Origin: Muriicola jejuensis
GTDB taxonomy: Bacteria > Bacteroidota > Bacteroidia > Flavobacteriales > Flavobacteriaceae
Reading direction: 5' to 3'
Assembly: GCF_010671595.1 (NCBI RefSeq)
Contig: NZ_JAABOP010000001.1
Location: 310,001 to 374,000, forward strand
Length of the DNA: 64,000 nt
Below, piece after piece: positions 7,966 through 19,400 of this stretch (the first letter of the stretch is position 1; every line of letters begins with the position of its first letter). A program made the position numbers and the translations under genes. The notes under the pieces are model-generated. The model made no database searches. It was not told the DNA's origin and saw only the letters and a list, made by a program, of their open reading frames with translations.

Positions 7966-8937
7966 TTACACGGTCACTTCCAGCAGCTCACAACCGGATG
8001 TGCGTATTTCGATCCTGGCAGAGGAGGCGGGCAGCAACACGGTCTCCCCTTTTTTTAGTGATGCTGACCCGTTTTCGTTTGCGATCACCGCTTCCCCATG
8101 AACACACATGAAAATGGTGAAAGAATCCCTGGACTGTGTATCCCGGACGAGGTCCTTTTGGAGGTTGAGGAATTGGGTCTTAAAATAGGGGCAATCCACC
8201 ATGGGGTTCACTACATCCTGCTTCCTCTCATAGGTAACGACAAAATCGTCCTTCTTTTCAAAATCTATAGCATCCAGGGCCAGGTCCGTATGCAATTCCC
8301 TGAGTTTGCCCTCCTTGTCTCGACGGTCAAAATCATAGACCCTGTAGGTGATATCGGAAGTTTGCTGGATCTCTGCCAGCAATACCCCAGCCCCTATGGC
8401 ATGGATCTTTCCCGTGTTGATAAAGAAGGTATCTCCCGGTTTTACCCTTTCGTAATTCATGTAGTCCAGGAGGGTTCTGTCTTCCAGGCTTCTCACGTAT
8501 TTTTCGCGCGTCATGGGTTGATTAAAACCCACGATCAGGTTGGCATCCTCATCCGCATCCATGATATACCACATCTCTGTCTTGCCAAAGGAGTTATGTC
8601 TGGACCTCGCCAGTTCGTCGTGTGGATGCAGTTGGATGGAGAGGTCTTGTTTGGCGTCGATGAATTTGATGAGGATCGGGAATTCCGAACCAAATCTTTC
8701 CATCACCGACCTGCCGAGCAATCGTTCGCCCCATTGATCGATGAGTTCATTCAGGGAGGTACCTTTGAGGTCCCCGTTCGCGACCCTGGAAACGTCTTCC
8801 TTTACTCCTGATAATTCCCAGCTTTCGCCCGTAATATCGCTGGTGATAGGCTTATTGAGTTTCTCGGCAAGCTTGGTCCCGCCCCACAGGCGTTCCTTTA
8901 GGATAGGGTGGAATTTAAGTGGATACAACCCATTCAT
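7966..8937 (-). CDS. manA: Class I mannose-6-phosphate isomerase
   Basis: The 323-aa enzyme interconverts mannose 6-phosphate and fructose 6-phosphate, feeding GDP-mannose and polysaccharide synthesis. The zinc-site cupin landmarks are visible: SIQLHPHDELA, KTEMWYIMDAD and GDTFFINTGKIHAIGAGVLL, followed by AEIQQTSDITYRVYDFDR. Its length matches the short ManA type of Firmicutes and Bacteroidetes rather than the longer enterobacterial enzyme. Its start codon overlaps the bcp stop by 4 bp (ATGA at 8937-8934), so it is the last gene of the idi-queD-bcp-manA operon and is probably translationally coupled. Confidence 0.93.
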   Translation of the reverse strand: MNGLYPLKFHPILKERLWGGTKLAEKLNKPITSDITGESWELSGVKEDVSRVANGDLKGTSLNELIDQWGERLLGRSVMERFGSEFPILIKFIDAKQDLSIQLHPHDELARSRHNSFGKTEMWYIMDADEDANLIVGFNQPMTREKYVRSLEDRTLLDYMNYERVKPGDTFFINTGKIHAIGAGVLLAEIQQTSDITYRVYDFDRRDKEGKLRELHTDLALDAIDFEKKDDFVVTYERKQDVVNPMVDCPYFKTQFLNLQKDLVRDTQSRDSFTIFMCVHGEAVIANENGSASLKKGETVLLPASSARIEIRTSGCELLEVTV

Positions 8938-9389
8938 GTGATCGATTTTATCGCTTTCAGCGCCCTGGTCATATGCCCGGAAGCACCCATATTGTTGAAG
9001 GTCATGACCACCAGACCCTTTTTGTCGACCACATAGGTCTCCCTTCCGGGAAGGAGGTTGAACAAAGCCTTTTCGACCTTAAAAAGCTTACGAACCTTGT
9101 TCCCGGGATCAGATAAGAGCACGAAAGGCAAGTTATACATGGATGCGAATTTACGATGTGAGGATTCAGAATCGGCACTGATGCCGATGACCTCCGCTCC
9201 TCTGTCGGCGAATTCCGCATAACTGTCTCTGAATGAACAGGCCTCTTTGGTACAACCGGGGGTATTGTCCTTGGGATAGAAAAAGATCACCATCGGTTTT
9301 TTGCCGATATAATCAGCGGTGCTGAATGTGTTACCGTGCTGATCGGCCAGGGAGAAATCCGGGATCCTGTCACCTACCTTTAATCCCAT
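8934..9389 (-). CDS. bcp: Thiol peroxidase of the Bcp/PrxQ peroxiredoxin family
   Basis: The 151-aa peroxiredoxin reduces hydrogen peroxide and organic hydroperoxides using thioredoxin. The active-site motif is FFYPKDNTPGCTKEACSFRD, with the peroxidatic Cys in PGCT and a candidate resolving Cys five residues later, as in Bcp/PrxQ proteins. The length is typical. The start codon shares a base with the queD stop (9389), and its stop overlaps the manA start. It sits in a tightly packed four-gene operon whose products belong to different pathways. Confidence 0.93.
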   Translation of the reverse strand: MGLKVGDRIPDFSLADQHGNTFSTADYIGKKPMVIFFYPKDNTPGCTKEACSFRDSYAEFADRGAEVIGISADSESSHRKFASMYNLPFVLLSDPGNKVRKLFKVEKALFNLLPGRETYVVDKKGLVVMTFNNMGASGHMTRALKAIKSIT

Positions 9390-9796
9390 TATCCGGTATA
9401 GGTTACAAAATTACGCGGCGTTTCATAGAGCACCACTTCCAGGTCGTCTGTCTTTTTGATATGCGGTCTGAGTTTGTTCCAGATCACCACGGCAATGTTT
9501 TCTGCGGTAGGGTTAAGTTTTCTGAACTCAGGGACTTCCAGGTTGAGGTTCTTGTGATCAAAGGCATCTTCCACCTCGGATTTGATCAGGTCCTTTAGGA
9601 TCTTGACGTCGATCACGAATCCGGTCTCAGGATCGATCTCGCCTGTGACACTTACGATAAGCTCGTAATTGTGACCGTGAAAATTGGGGTTATTGCATTT
9701 ACCAAAAACTGCCTCGTTCTTCTCATCCTTCCAGTCGGGTCTGTACAATCTGTGGGCGGCATTGAAGTGGGCCCTTCGGCTTACTTTTACTTTCAT
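9389..9796 (-). CDS. queD: 6-carboxytetrahydropterin synthase / 6-pyruvoyltetrahydropterin synthase homologue
   Basis: The 135-aa protein belongs to the T-fold PTPS/QueD family, which converts 7,8-dihydroneopterin triphosphate to 6-carboxytetrahydropterin in the queuosine pathway. The zinc ligands are HFNAAHRL and FHGHNYEL, and the candidate catalytic Cys is in FGKCNNPNF. ENIAVVIWNKLRPH and EVVLYETPRNFVTYTG close the fold. The Cys spacing is closer to QueD than to mammalian PTPS, but the exact reaction cannot be separated by eye. It overlaps idi upstream by 4 bp and bcp downstream by 1 bp. Confidence 0.9.
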   Translation of the reverse strand: MKVKVSRRAHFNAAHRLYRPDWKDEKNEAVFGKCNNPNFHGHNYELIVSVTGEIDPETGFVIDVKILKDLIKSEVEDAFDHKNLNLEVPEFRKLNPTAENIAVVIWNKLRPHIKKTDDLEVVLYETPRNFVTYTG

Positions 9797-10326
9797 CTGG
9801 ATTTCATATTTTCAATGAGGTGGTGGTAGAACTTCTCAAAAATAATCCGGAACCAGGCCGTGTACGCATCAGGAGAACGCTCTATGTCTTTCTTGATATC
9901 TTCGGGTGTCATCCATTTCCAGGAAGCCACCTCATCCTCATTGATCTGGGGCTCGCCTTCGTAGTAGCCCAGCATCACGTGGTCTAGTTCGTGTTCTGTG
10001 AGACCGTTGTCAAACGGGGCTTTATAGATAAAACTGAACAGTTCACGCAGTTCGGTCTGAAATCCCATCTCTTCCCGGAGTCGCCTTTTCCCAGCCTGAA
10101 TATTCGATTCGCCCAGACGCTGGTGGCTGCAGCAGGTATTGGTCCAGAGAAGGGGGGAATGATATTTATGGGCAGCCCTTTGCTGTAGCATGGTCTCCCC
10201 TTTCGAATTCATTACAAACACAGAAAATGCCCTGTGCAGAGCGGCCTTTTCATGAGCCTCCATTTTGGGCATCGTCCCGATTTCCTCATCCTTCTCGTTT
10301 ACAAGGATTACTTTTTCTTCTTCCAC
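9793..10326 (-). CDS. idi: Type I isopentenyl-diphosphate delta-isomerase
   Basis: The 177-aa NUDIX-fold enzyme converts isopentenyl diphosphate to dimethylallyl diphosphate, which supplies carotenoid, menaquinone and undecaprenyl synthesis. The catalytic Cys lies in LLWTNTCCSHQRLGE, the modified Nudix box in AGKRRLREEMGFQTE, and the catalytic Glu in LTEHELDHVMLGYY. The length matches the bacterial type I enzyme. It is the first gene of the overlapping operon. The 84 bp upstream, down to the porP stop, contain a small CCCAT-ATGGG hairpin but no clear promoter. Confidence 0.94.
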   Translation of the reverse strand: MEEEKVILVNEKDEEIGTMPKMEAHEKAALHRAFSVFVMNSKGETMLQQRAAHKYHSPLLWTNTCCSHQRLGESNIQAGKRRLREEMGFQTELRELFSFIYKAPFDNGLTEHELDHVMLGYYEGEPQINEDEVASWKWMTPEDIKKDIERSPDAYTAWFRIIFEKFYHHLIENMKSR

Positions 10327-10410
10327 CCGGTAAAAATAATACCTTTCCCCATGTATATGGGTTAAGTGTATCTTAAAACTTAAGTGAATAAGGTCGGTGA
10401 GATCAGCCGA

Positions 10411-11379
10411 TCAAAAGAAACGAGGAGATTTCAGGTTGTCCTTCACCTTGATAAAATCGTATCGAAGAATGATCTCGAAGGACCCGTCATTAAAGCGCGC
10501 GGTACCCAGCTCCGTGATCTCCCGGTCATAGGCCATGCCGATCAGGAATTCGGGCGACAGCTGGAACCCTGCCATGGCACTCACGGCTGCATCCCAGCGG
10601 TAGGCGGCTCCCATGATAAACTTGTCATTATACATGAAATTTGCCGAGACATCCACCTGTAAAGGCGCTCCCTGTACCACTTTTGACAAAAGGGTGGGTT
10701 TAAACTTCCAAAGAGGATTCATCTGGAATACATATCCCGTAATGAGATAGAAATTCATCTGTTCAGTAGCCGTAGACAGGGATGACTCCTCAAAATGAGA
10801 GGTCTGAAGAAAACGGGGTACCGATAGGCCCAGATAGTATTTATCGGTGTGGTAATAGATCCCAGCTCCTATGTTGGGGGATAGTTTGTTCTGGATATCC
10901 TGCTGGAGGGTGGGATCGGGACCTCCCGGATTGGTCCAGTCCTGGTTGAGTTCTGAGAAACGTATGTCCAGCATATGCACACTTCCCTTCAATCCAAAAC
11001 TCAACCTCTTTTCCGCAGCCAGCTGGATGGTATAAGAGAAATCCACATCGAAATACGTTTCCGACGTCGGCCCGATCTGGTCATTTACTATAGAAAGGCC
11101 CATTCCTACCCCCCTATACCCCACCGGGGTGTGGAAATTAAAGGTCTGGGTCTTCGGCGCCCCTTCCAGGCCCACCCACTGGGCCCTGTAAAGAGCAGCA
11201 ATGCTCAGGTGTCCCCTGGAGCCGGCGTACCCGGGGTTCACACTTACCGTATTATACATGTACTGGGTGTATTGAGCGTCTTGTTGCGCACTTATCTGCA
11301 GTGAGAAACACAGCAAAATCAGCGGGAGGCTACTTCGCACTATATTGGTTATGATGGTATTGGCTGGTTTTGGTCTCAT
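10411..11379 (-). CDS. PorP/SprF family type IX secretion outer-membrane protein (copy 1)
   Basis: The 322-aa protein has a signal peptide ending near LQISAQQ, followed by the family hallmark QDAQYTQYMYNTVSVNPGYA and SRGHLSIAALYRAQWVGLEG. The rest alternates as a beta-barrel and ends in a C-terminal aromatic (SPRFF). In Flavobacterium, SprF is needed to deliver the adhesin SprB, and PorP-like proteins work with type IX (Por) secretion of type-B cargo. It lies 3 bp after the type-B cargo gene, which itself follows the giant repeat gene, so it is the likely dedicated delivery partner. It closely resembles the second copy at 31703-32665. Confidence 0.93.
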   Translation of the reverse strand: MRPKPANTIITNIVRSSLPLILLCFSLQISAQQDAQYTQYMYNTVSVNPGYAGSRGHLSIAALYRAQWVGLEGAPKTQTFNFHTPVGYRGVGMGLSIVNDQIGPTSETYFDVDFSYTIQLAAEKRLSFGLKGSVHMLDIRFSELNQDWTNPGGPDPTLQQDIQNKLSPNIGAGIYYHTDKYYLGLSVPRFLQTSHFEESSLSTATEQMNFYLITGYVFQMNPLWKFKPTLLSKVVQGAPLQVDVSANFMYNDKFIMGAAYRWDAAVSAMAGFQLSPEFLIGMAYDREITELGTARFNDGSFEIILRYDFIKVKDNLKSPRFF

Positions 11380-11382
11380 GGG

Positions 11383-13398
11383 TTATCGGTTAAGGTAAAT
11401 GTAGCCGGTCAGGGACTTCATTGCACCGGTATTGTCCTCAAAATCGAGGATGTAGAAATAGGTTCCTACAGGGAGTTTGTTGTCCTGGTCTATTGTCGCA
11501 CGGCCCTGGGAGGTTCCATCGAAGACGTTCCCCTGGGTATTATAAGCCTTGGTCATGAAGACCTGAACCCCCCATCGGTTATAGATCTTGATGGTGTTAT
11601 TGGGATAATCCTCAAGTCCGCGTATGGCCAGAACATCGTGAATCCCGTCCCCATTGGGAGTTACCACGTTAAAGACCTCAATGTCGGCCACGATGGCATT
11701 GGGTTCCAGATAGTCCGGTGTACCGTTGTTGTTTTCGTCGTCGTTGGCCCAGTTTCCATCTCCGTTATAATCCTCGTCTACGGTGGGTATACGGTCGTTG
11801 TCATCATCCGTATCCCTGTAATCCGATTCTTCATCTCCGTCATTATTTGGCAGATCCCTGTATGGGTTGTCGATCTCATCATTGACGTCCACATCTATGG
11901 TTGAACTGCCTTCATACCCGTCATCCAGACCATCGTTATCCTTGTCTGAACCGATATAGGTCACATCGGGAATACCGTCATGGTCATGGTCGTGCCCTTC
12001 AATATTATCCGGTACCCCGTCATCATCACTGTCCTCATCCACATAGTCCGGTATACCATCCCCGTCCGTATCCACCGGAAGCAGACCCAGGCTACCCCCG
12101 TTCTCATAGGCGTCATCCAGACCATTGTCGTTGACATCCTGCCCGGATGGTGGGATATATCCGCTGGTGGACTGGGCCTCCACGTTATCCGGGATACCGT
12201 CATCATCACTGTCGATATCCAGATAATCCGGAATACCATCCCCATCTGTATCCGTCGGATTGGTGAAAGGGTCGTTGTCCCCATCCAGGTTCAGGTCCTC
12301 AAAAGCGTCCACGATCCCATCATTATCGGCATCCAGGTCCACATCGGGTTCATTCACATAAATGTAAATAGTCGCAGAACCACAGTTCCCTAACAGATCA
12401 CAAATGGTATAGACAAAATCATCTGCCCCCAGGAATCCCGGATTCGGAACATAGGTGATCACATCGTCAGTTGGGTCATTGGGTGTTCCGTTGTCATCCA
12501 GGATGAGTGTTCCGTTCGATGGGTTGGTCGTGGTCATGGTTCCGTTCACGGGCAGGTCATTATCGTTATTTGACCAGAATAAAATATCCACCGGGGTATC
12601 GAGGATGGTTGCCACTGCATCATCCACTAAATCGAGATAGGGTGTGACATCAATGTTCACTGTTGCCGTACTACAATCCCCGAGGGTGTTGCAGACGGTA
12701 TAGGTAAAGGAGTCCGGACCGTTGTAATCGATGAATGGGGTGTACTGTACGATATCGTCTGAAGGGTCGTTAGGCGTTCCGTTGTCATCAATGACCACCG
12801 TACCATTGGAAGGATCTGTGGTCGTCAAAGTCCCTGTCCCGGGAATACCACTGTCATTCGCATAGATCGGGATAAGGGTCGACGTGTCTTCGACAAGAGT
12901 GATGAAATCATCCACCAGAGTAGCGGCCTGTTGCAGGCAAACCACCGTGAAAGAGGGTAACTCCATGGAATTACCCACCTTGGTCAGCGTAGCGGTATAC
13001 CTGGTCACCGTAGTGGTTGCCGTAACGACGGGTCTCAACTGATCCCCGCTTACGGCTGGTGTCCAGCTCACCGTTGCACTGCCTGAAACATTGGCCGAAA
13101 TATCAAGGGTCACCTGGTTATCGGGATTCTCACAATCTGTAAGGATAAAGTACCCAGTGGCATTGGACCCGCAAAGGGTACCGTCATAGGTTGCGTAATA
13201 CACTCCGGGGGTAGAGGTCTCGTAAAAGAAGTTGGTGGAGAGTACGGTGGACGGGGCAGAGGCCTCATACCACCTGTAATTGGACTCATCACCACTATTA
13301 GGGGCCTGCAACAGAAACTGCGCATTAGATGCGAGAATCCCCAGCAATGAAAAAACAATGCTGAGGACCAAAAGCTTATATATGCGAGCTGTTTTCAA
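11383..13398 (-). CDS. Type-B type IX cargo protein: tandem Ig/cadherin-like domains, TSP3 calcium repeats, gliding C-terminal domain
   Basis: The 671-aa protein has a signal peptide (ending about LASNAQF), then a beta-rich region. Two similar ~100-aa cadherin/Big_9-like domains follow ([20 protein letters not shown] and [20 protein letters not shown]). A thrombospondin type-3-like stretch between residues ~355 and 560 repeats [20 protein letters not shown] and should bind calcium. The last ~95 residues form the CHU_C/gliding-motility C-terminal domain ([20 protein letters not shown], then [10 protein letters not shown] and YFYILDF), the signal for type IX secretion to the surface. The gene starts 22 bp after the giant gene ends and 3 bp before porP, so the three form one operon. 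Confidence 0.93.
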   Translation of the reverse strand: MKTARIYKLLVLSIVFSLLGILASNAQFLLQAPNSGDESNYRWYEASAPSTVLSTNFFYETSTPGVYYATYDGTLCGSNATGYFILTDCENPDNQVTLDISANVSGSATVSWTPAVSGDQLRPVVTATTTVTRYTATLTKVGNSMELPSFTVVCLQQAATLVDDFITLVEDTSTLIPIYANDSGIPGTGTLTTTDPSNGTVVIDDNGTPNDPSDDIVQYTPFIDYNGPDSFTYTVCNTLGDCSTATVNIDVTPYLDLVDDAVATILDTPVDILFWSNNDNDLPVNGTMTTTNPSNGTLILDDNGTPNDPTDDVITYVPNPGFLGADDFVYTICDLLGNCGSATIYIYVNEPDVDLDADNDGIVDAFEDLNLDGDNDPFTNPTDTDGDGIPDYLDIDSDDDGIPDNVEAQSTSGYIPPSGQDVNDNGLDDAYENGGSLGLLPVDTDGDGIPDYVDEDSDDDGVPDNIEGHDHDHDGIPDVTYIGSDKDNDGLDDGYEGSSTIDVDVNDEIDNPYRDLPNNDGDEESDYRDTDDDNDRIPTVDEDYNGDGNWANDDENNNGTPDYLEPNAIVADIEVFNVVTPNGDGIHDVLAIRGLEDYPNNTIKIYNRWGVQVFMTKAYNTQGNVFDGTSQGRATIDQDNKLPVGTYFYILDFEDNTGAMKSLTGYIYLNR

Positions 13399-13420
13399 GC
13401 CTTTTAGGGTCGGTTTATCT

Positions 13421-16400
13421 TTATTTTACAACGAATACCACATTAATGAGGGAGTTGTAGTCTGTGGGTTGCCCAATGATATCATAGGTAAGTACGCCAT
13501 TGGCATCTATACTCATGTTGGCAAACACCGTGGGGTCTGCATAGGTCACGTAGTAATAGAGCTCCGAAGCTGCATAAGTGGGCAGTGCTGCCGGTGCACC
13601 CGTACTTGCCACTGCCGGTGTTCCAAACTGGGCGATGTACTGTGCATACAAGTCTTCCGTAAATCCTACTCCATTCGCAGACGCGTCTATCGCTATGGAC
13701 GGGGGATAGAAGATCCTCGCTGCCTTAGAGGTGATCGGGGCAATGGCATTGATAACCTCCTGTACAGTGGTTTCCGCTGTCGGGGAGGCCTCCCCTCCTT
13801 CATCCACATCGATGGGCGTCCTTAAAGGCACTTCATCGTCATACTGATCGTCCGTGCTTCCTGCAGCTACCTCATCGATCGCAGCCTGTACGTCGGCAGC
13901 GGTAAGGCCTGAAGCTGTATTGTCATAGGTAACCTCAGCAGCAGTCTGGTCGTCTGTACCCGGATCATCCAGGTGGGAGAGGTCTACGGTCTGACTCGTG
14001 CCGTCCTCAATACCCACAGTAAGGATATTGGTTCCTGTATCGATTGCCAGATTCGCAATGTTTTGATCATCGGTTCCTACCAGAGAAGACAGATCTACGA
14101 CCTCAGAAGCACCATTCTCAATGCCGATGGTCAGGTTGGTACCTACCAGGCCGGAACCGGAAATATTCTGGTCATCTGTGCTTCCTGCAGCTACCTCATC
14201 GATTGCAGCCTGAACGTCGGCGGCGGTAAGGCCTGAAGCCGTATTGTCGTAAGTAACCTCGGCAGCGGTCTGGTCGTCCGTGCCCACCAAGGAAGACAGG
14301 TCTACTGTAGTGGAGGTTCCATTCTCTATGTCGATCTGCAGGATGTTGGCCCCGCTTAAGGAGGCTCCTGTAAGGTTCTGATCATCGGTGTTGTCAAGAT
14401 ATGGACTCAGGTCTACGCTGTTCCCATCCTCTATGGAGAGGGTGTTGGCAGCCAGGGTTAGGTTCTGGTCGTCTGTACCTACCAAAGAGGACAGGTCCAC
14501 TACCTCCGAAGCACCATTCTCGATGCCGATGGTCAGGTTGGTACCCACAAGGCCAGAGCCGGAGATGTTCTGATCGTCTGTGTTATCCAGATAAGGGCTC
14601 AGGTCTACGCTGTTGCCATCCTCTATGGAGAGGGTGTTGGCAGCCAGGGTCAGGTTCTGGTCGTCTGTGCCTACCAAAGAAGACAGGTCGACTACCTCTG
14701 AGGCACCATTCTCGATGCCGATGGTCAGGTTGGTACCCACAAGGCCAGAGCCGGAGATGTTCTGATCGTCTGTGCTTCCTGCTGCTACCTCATCGATTGC
14801 AGCCTGAACGTCGGCGGCGGTAAGGCCTGAAGCTGTATTGTCATAGGTCACCTCAGCAGCGGTCTGGTCGTCTGTTCCCACCAAGGAAGACAGGTCTACT
14901 GTAGTGGAGGTTCCGTTCTCTATGTCGATCTGCAGGATGTTGGCTCCGCTTAAGGAAGCTCCTGTAAGGTTCTGATCATCGGTGTTGTCAAGATACGGGC
15001 TCAGGTCCACGCTGTTCCCATCCTCTATGGAGAGGGTGTTGGCAGCCAGGGTAAGGTTCTGATCGTCGGTACCCACAAGTGAGGACAGGTCGACTACCTC
15101 CGAAGCACCGTTCTCAATGCCGATGGTCAGGTTGGTACCCACCAGGCCGGAACCGGAGATATTCTGATCGTCTGTGCTTCCTGCAGCCACCTCATCGATT
15201 GCAGCCTGAACGTCGGCGGCTGTAAGGCCTGAAGCTGTATTGTCGTAAGTCACCTCGGCAGCGGTCTGGTCGTCCGTGCCTACCAAGGAAGAAAGGTCTA
15301 CCGTAGTAGAGGTTCCATTCTCTATGTCGATCTGCAGGATGTTAGCCCCGTTTAAGGAGGCTCCTGTCAGGTTCTGATCGTCTGTGTTATCCAGATACGG
15401 GCTCAGGTCTACGCTGTTCCCATCCTCTATGGAGAGGGTGTTGGCAGCCAGGGTAAGGTTCTGATCGTCTGTACCTACCAAAGAGGACAGGTCGACTACC
15501 TCTGAGGCACCGTTCTCGATGCCGATGGTCAGGTTGGTCCCTACCAGGCCGGAACCAGAGATGTTCTGGTCGTCTGTTCCCACGAGGGAAGAAAGGTCTA
15601 CCACTTCCGAAGCACCATTCTCAATGCCGATGGTCAGGTTGGTACCCACCAGGCCAGAGCCGGAGATGTTCTGGTCGTCTGTGCTTCCTGCAGCCACCTC
15701 ATCGATCGCAGCCTGTACGTCGGCAGCGGTCAACCCTGAAGCCGTGTTGTCATAGGTAACCTCGGCAGCGGTCTGGTCGTCCGTGCCTACCAAAGAAGAC
15801 AGGTCTACCGTAGTGGAGGTTCCATTCTCTATGTCGATCTGCAGGATGTTGGCCCCGCTTAAGGAGGCTCCTGTCAGGTTCTGGTCGTCCGTACCTACCA
15901 AAGAGGACAGGTCGACTACCTCTGAGGCACCATTCTCGATGCCAATGGTCAGGTTGGTACCCACCAGGCCGGAGCCGGAGATGTTCTGGTCGTCTGTTCC
16001 CACGAGGGAAGAAAGGTCTACCACTTCCGAAGCACCGTTCTCGATGCCGATAGTCAGGTTGGTACCCACCAGGCCGGAACCGGAGATGTTCTGATCGTCT
16101 GTGTTATCCAGATAGGGGCTCAGGTCCACACTGTTGCCATCCTCTATGGAGAGGGTGTTTGCAGCCAGGGTAAGGTTCTGGTCATCTGTGCTTCCTGCAG
16201 CCACCTCATCGATCGCAGCCTGTACGTCGGCGGCGGTGAGGCCCGAAGCTGTATTGTCATAGGTAACCTCGGCAGCGGTTTGATCGTCTGTTCCTACCAA
16301 AGAAGACAGGTCTACTGTAGTAGAGGTTCCATTCTCAATATCGATCTGCAGGATGTTGGCCCCACTTAAGGTAGCTCCTGTCAGGTTCTGATCGTCTGTG

Positions 16401-19400
16401 TTATCAAGATAAGGGCTCAGGTCTACGCTGTTCCCATCCTCTATGGAGAGGGTGTTGGCAGCCAGGGTCAGGTTCTGGTCGTCTGTTCCCACGAGGGAAG
16501 AAAGATCTACCACTTCCGAAGCACCGTTCTCGATGCCGATGGTCAGGTTGGTACCTACCAGGCCGGAACCGGAGATGTTCTGATCGTCTGTTCCCACGAG
16601 GGAAGAAAGGTCTACCACTTCCGAAGCACCATTCTCGATGCCAATGGTAAGGTTGGTACCCACCAGGCCGGAACCGGAGATGTTCTGATCGTCTGTGTTA
16701 TCCAGATACGGGCTCAGGTCCACGCTGTTGCCATCCTCTATGGAGAGGGTGTTGGCAGCCAGGGTAAGGTTCTGATCGTCTGTACCTACCAAAGAGGACA
16801 GGTCGACCACTTCCGAAGCACCATTCTCAATGCCGATGGTCAGGTTGGTACCTACCAGGCCGGAACCGGAAATATTCTGGTCATCTGTGCTTCCTGCAGC
16901 CACCTCATCGATGGCAGCCTGTACGTCTGCGGCAGTCAGGCCTGAAGCCGTATTGTCGTAAGTCACCTCGGCAGCGGTCTGGTCGTCCGTGCCTACCAAG
17001 GAAGACAGGTCTACTGTAGTAGAGGTTCCATTCTCAATATCGATCTGCAGGATGTTGGCCCCGCTTAAGGAGGCTCCTGTCAGGTTCTGATCGTCTGTGT
17101 TATCCAGATACGGGCTCAGGTCTACGCTGTTCCCATCCTCTATGGAGAGGGTGTTGGCAGCCAGGGTAAGGTTCTGATCGTCTGTACCTACCAAAGAAGA
17201 CAGGTCGACTACCTCTGAAGCACCGTTCTCAATGCCGATGGTCAGGTTGGTTCCCACAAGGCCGGAACCGGAGATGTTCTGATCGTCTGTGTTATCCAGA
17301 TAGGGACTAAGGTCCACGCTGTTGCCATCCTCTATGGAGAGGGTGTTGGCAGCCAGGGTAAGGTTCTGATCGTCTGTACCTACCAAAGAGGACAGGTCCA
17401 CTACCTCTGAGGCACCATTCTCGATGCCGATGGTCAGGTTGGTACCCACAAGGCCAGAGCCGGAGATGTTCTGATCGTCTGTGCTTCCTGCTGCTACCTC
17501 ATCGATTGCAGCCTGAACGTCGGCGGCGGTGAGGCCCGAAGCTGTATTGTCATAGGTAACTTCAGCAGCGGTCTGATCGTCCGTGCCTACCAAGGAAGAA
17601 AGGTCTACCGTAGTGGAGGTTCCATTCTCTATGTCGATCTGCAGGATGTTAGCCCCGCTTAAGGAAGCTCCTGTCAGGTTTTGATCATCGGTGTTGTCAA
17701 GATACGGGCTCAGGTCTACACTATTTCCATCCTCAATAGAGAGGGTGTTGGCAGCCAGGGTAAGGTTCTGATCGTCTGTACCCACAAGTGAGGACAGGTC
17801 GACTACCTCTGAAGCACCATTCTCGATGCCAATGGTCAGGTTGGTACCCACCAGGCCGGAACCGGAGATGTTCTGATCGTCTGTGCTTCCTGCAGCCACC
17901 TCATCGATCGCAGCCTGTACGTCGGCAGCGGTAAGGCCTGAAGCTGTATTGTCATAGGTAACCTCGGCAGCAGTCTGGTCGTCTGTACCCGGATCATCCA
18001 GGTGAGAGAGGTCGACCGTTTGACTCGTACCGTCCTCAATTCCCACAGTAAGGATATTCGTTCCGGTATCGATTGCCAGGTTCGCAATATTTTGATCATC
18101 GGTTCCTACCAGAGAAGACAGATCTACGACCTCAGAAGCACCATTCTCGATGCCGATGGTCAGGTTGGTACCCACCAGGCCAGAGCCGGAGATGTTCTGG
18201 TCGTCTGTGCTTCCTGCAGCCACCTCATCGATCGCAGCCTGTACGTCGGCAGCGGTCAACCCTGAAGCCGTGTTGTCATAGGTTACCTCGGCGGCGGTCT
18301 GGTCGTCTGTTCCCACCAAGGAAGACAGGTCTACTGTAGTGGAGGTTCCATTCTCTATGTCGATCTGCAGGATGTTGGCTCCGCTTAGGGTGGCTCCTGT
18401 CAGGTTCTGATCATCGGTATTATCCAGATAAGGGCTAAGGTCTACACTGTTCCCATCCTCTATAGAAAGGGTGTTGGCAGCCAGGGTCAGGTTCTGATCG
18501 TCTGTACCTACCAAAGAGGACAGGTCGACTACCTCTGAAGCACCATTCTCGATGCCGATGGTCAGGTTGGTGCCTACCAGGCCGGAACCGGAGATATTCT
18601 GATCGTCTGTGCTTCCTGCAGCCACCTCATCGATCGCAGCCTGTACATCGGCAGCGGTAAGGCCAGAAGCTGTATTGTCATAGGTCACCTCAGCAGCGGT
18701 CTGATCGTCCGTGCCTACCAAGGAAGAAAGGTCTACTGTAGTGGAGGTTCCATTCTCTATGTCGATCTGCAGGATGTTGGCTCCGCTTAAGGTAGCTCCT
18801 GTCAGGTTCTGGTCGTCTGTGCTTCCTGAAGCTACTTCATCGATCGCAGCCTGTACATCAGTAGCGGTAAGGCCTGATACCGTATTGTCATAGGGGTTGG
18901 AAGCTGCTGTTGTATTGATTGTAACAGGTGTTCCGTCATTGTTGTTAAAAGTATAGGTTCCATTGCCATTATCTGTGACATCCGATTTACTAATGGTCTG
19001 TGGTACCCCATTTTCATTCGTATAGGTAAAAGTACCATCTCCATTGTCAGCAATGTTCGTGATGGTCTCCGATATAGTTACTGAAGCTACATTCAAATAT
19101 AGCGCGCCGTCTGATCCTGCACTGATATCGTTATTGGCATCTGTGCTTATCAGGCTCGCAGACAGGGTTCCCCCGGCATCCGTTACCTCCAGTGCTCCGG
19201 CGTTCATGCCTACACCTGTATTGTATTCGTTGGTCGGGTCTGCATCCGCATCGTCCACATTAAGCGTGAGCGTATTCCCGTCTTCTATGGAAATATTACC
19301 GGGAGTATTATCTGTTGAAAGATTTTGATCATCGGTTCCTACCAGAGAAGACAGATCTACGACCTCAGAAGCACCATTCTCGATGCCGATGGTCAGGTTG

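Noticed and set aside
10327-10410. Strong terminator between porP and idi
   Set aside because: Only a 5-bp CCCAT/ATGGG stem and a CTTAA/TTAAG palindrome are present, and neither has a convincing T tract.
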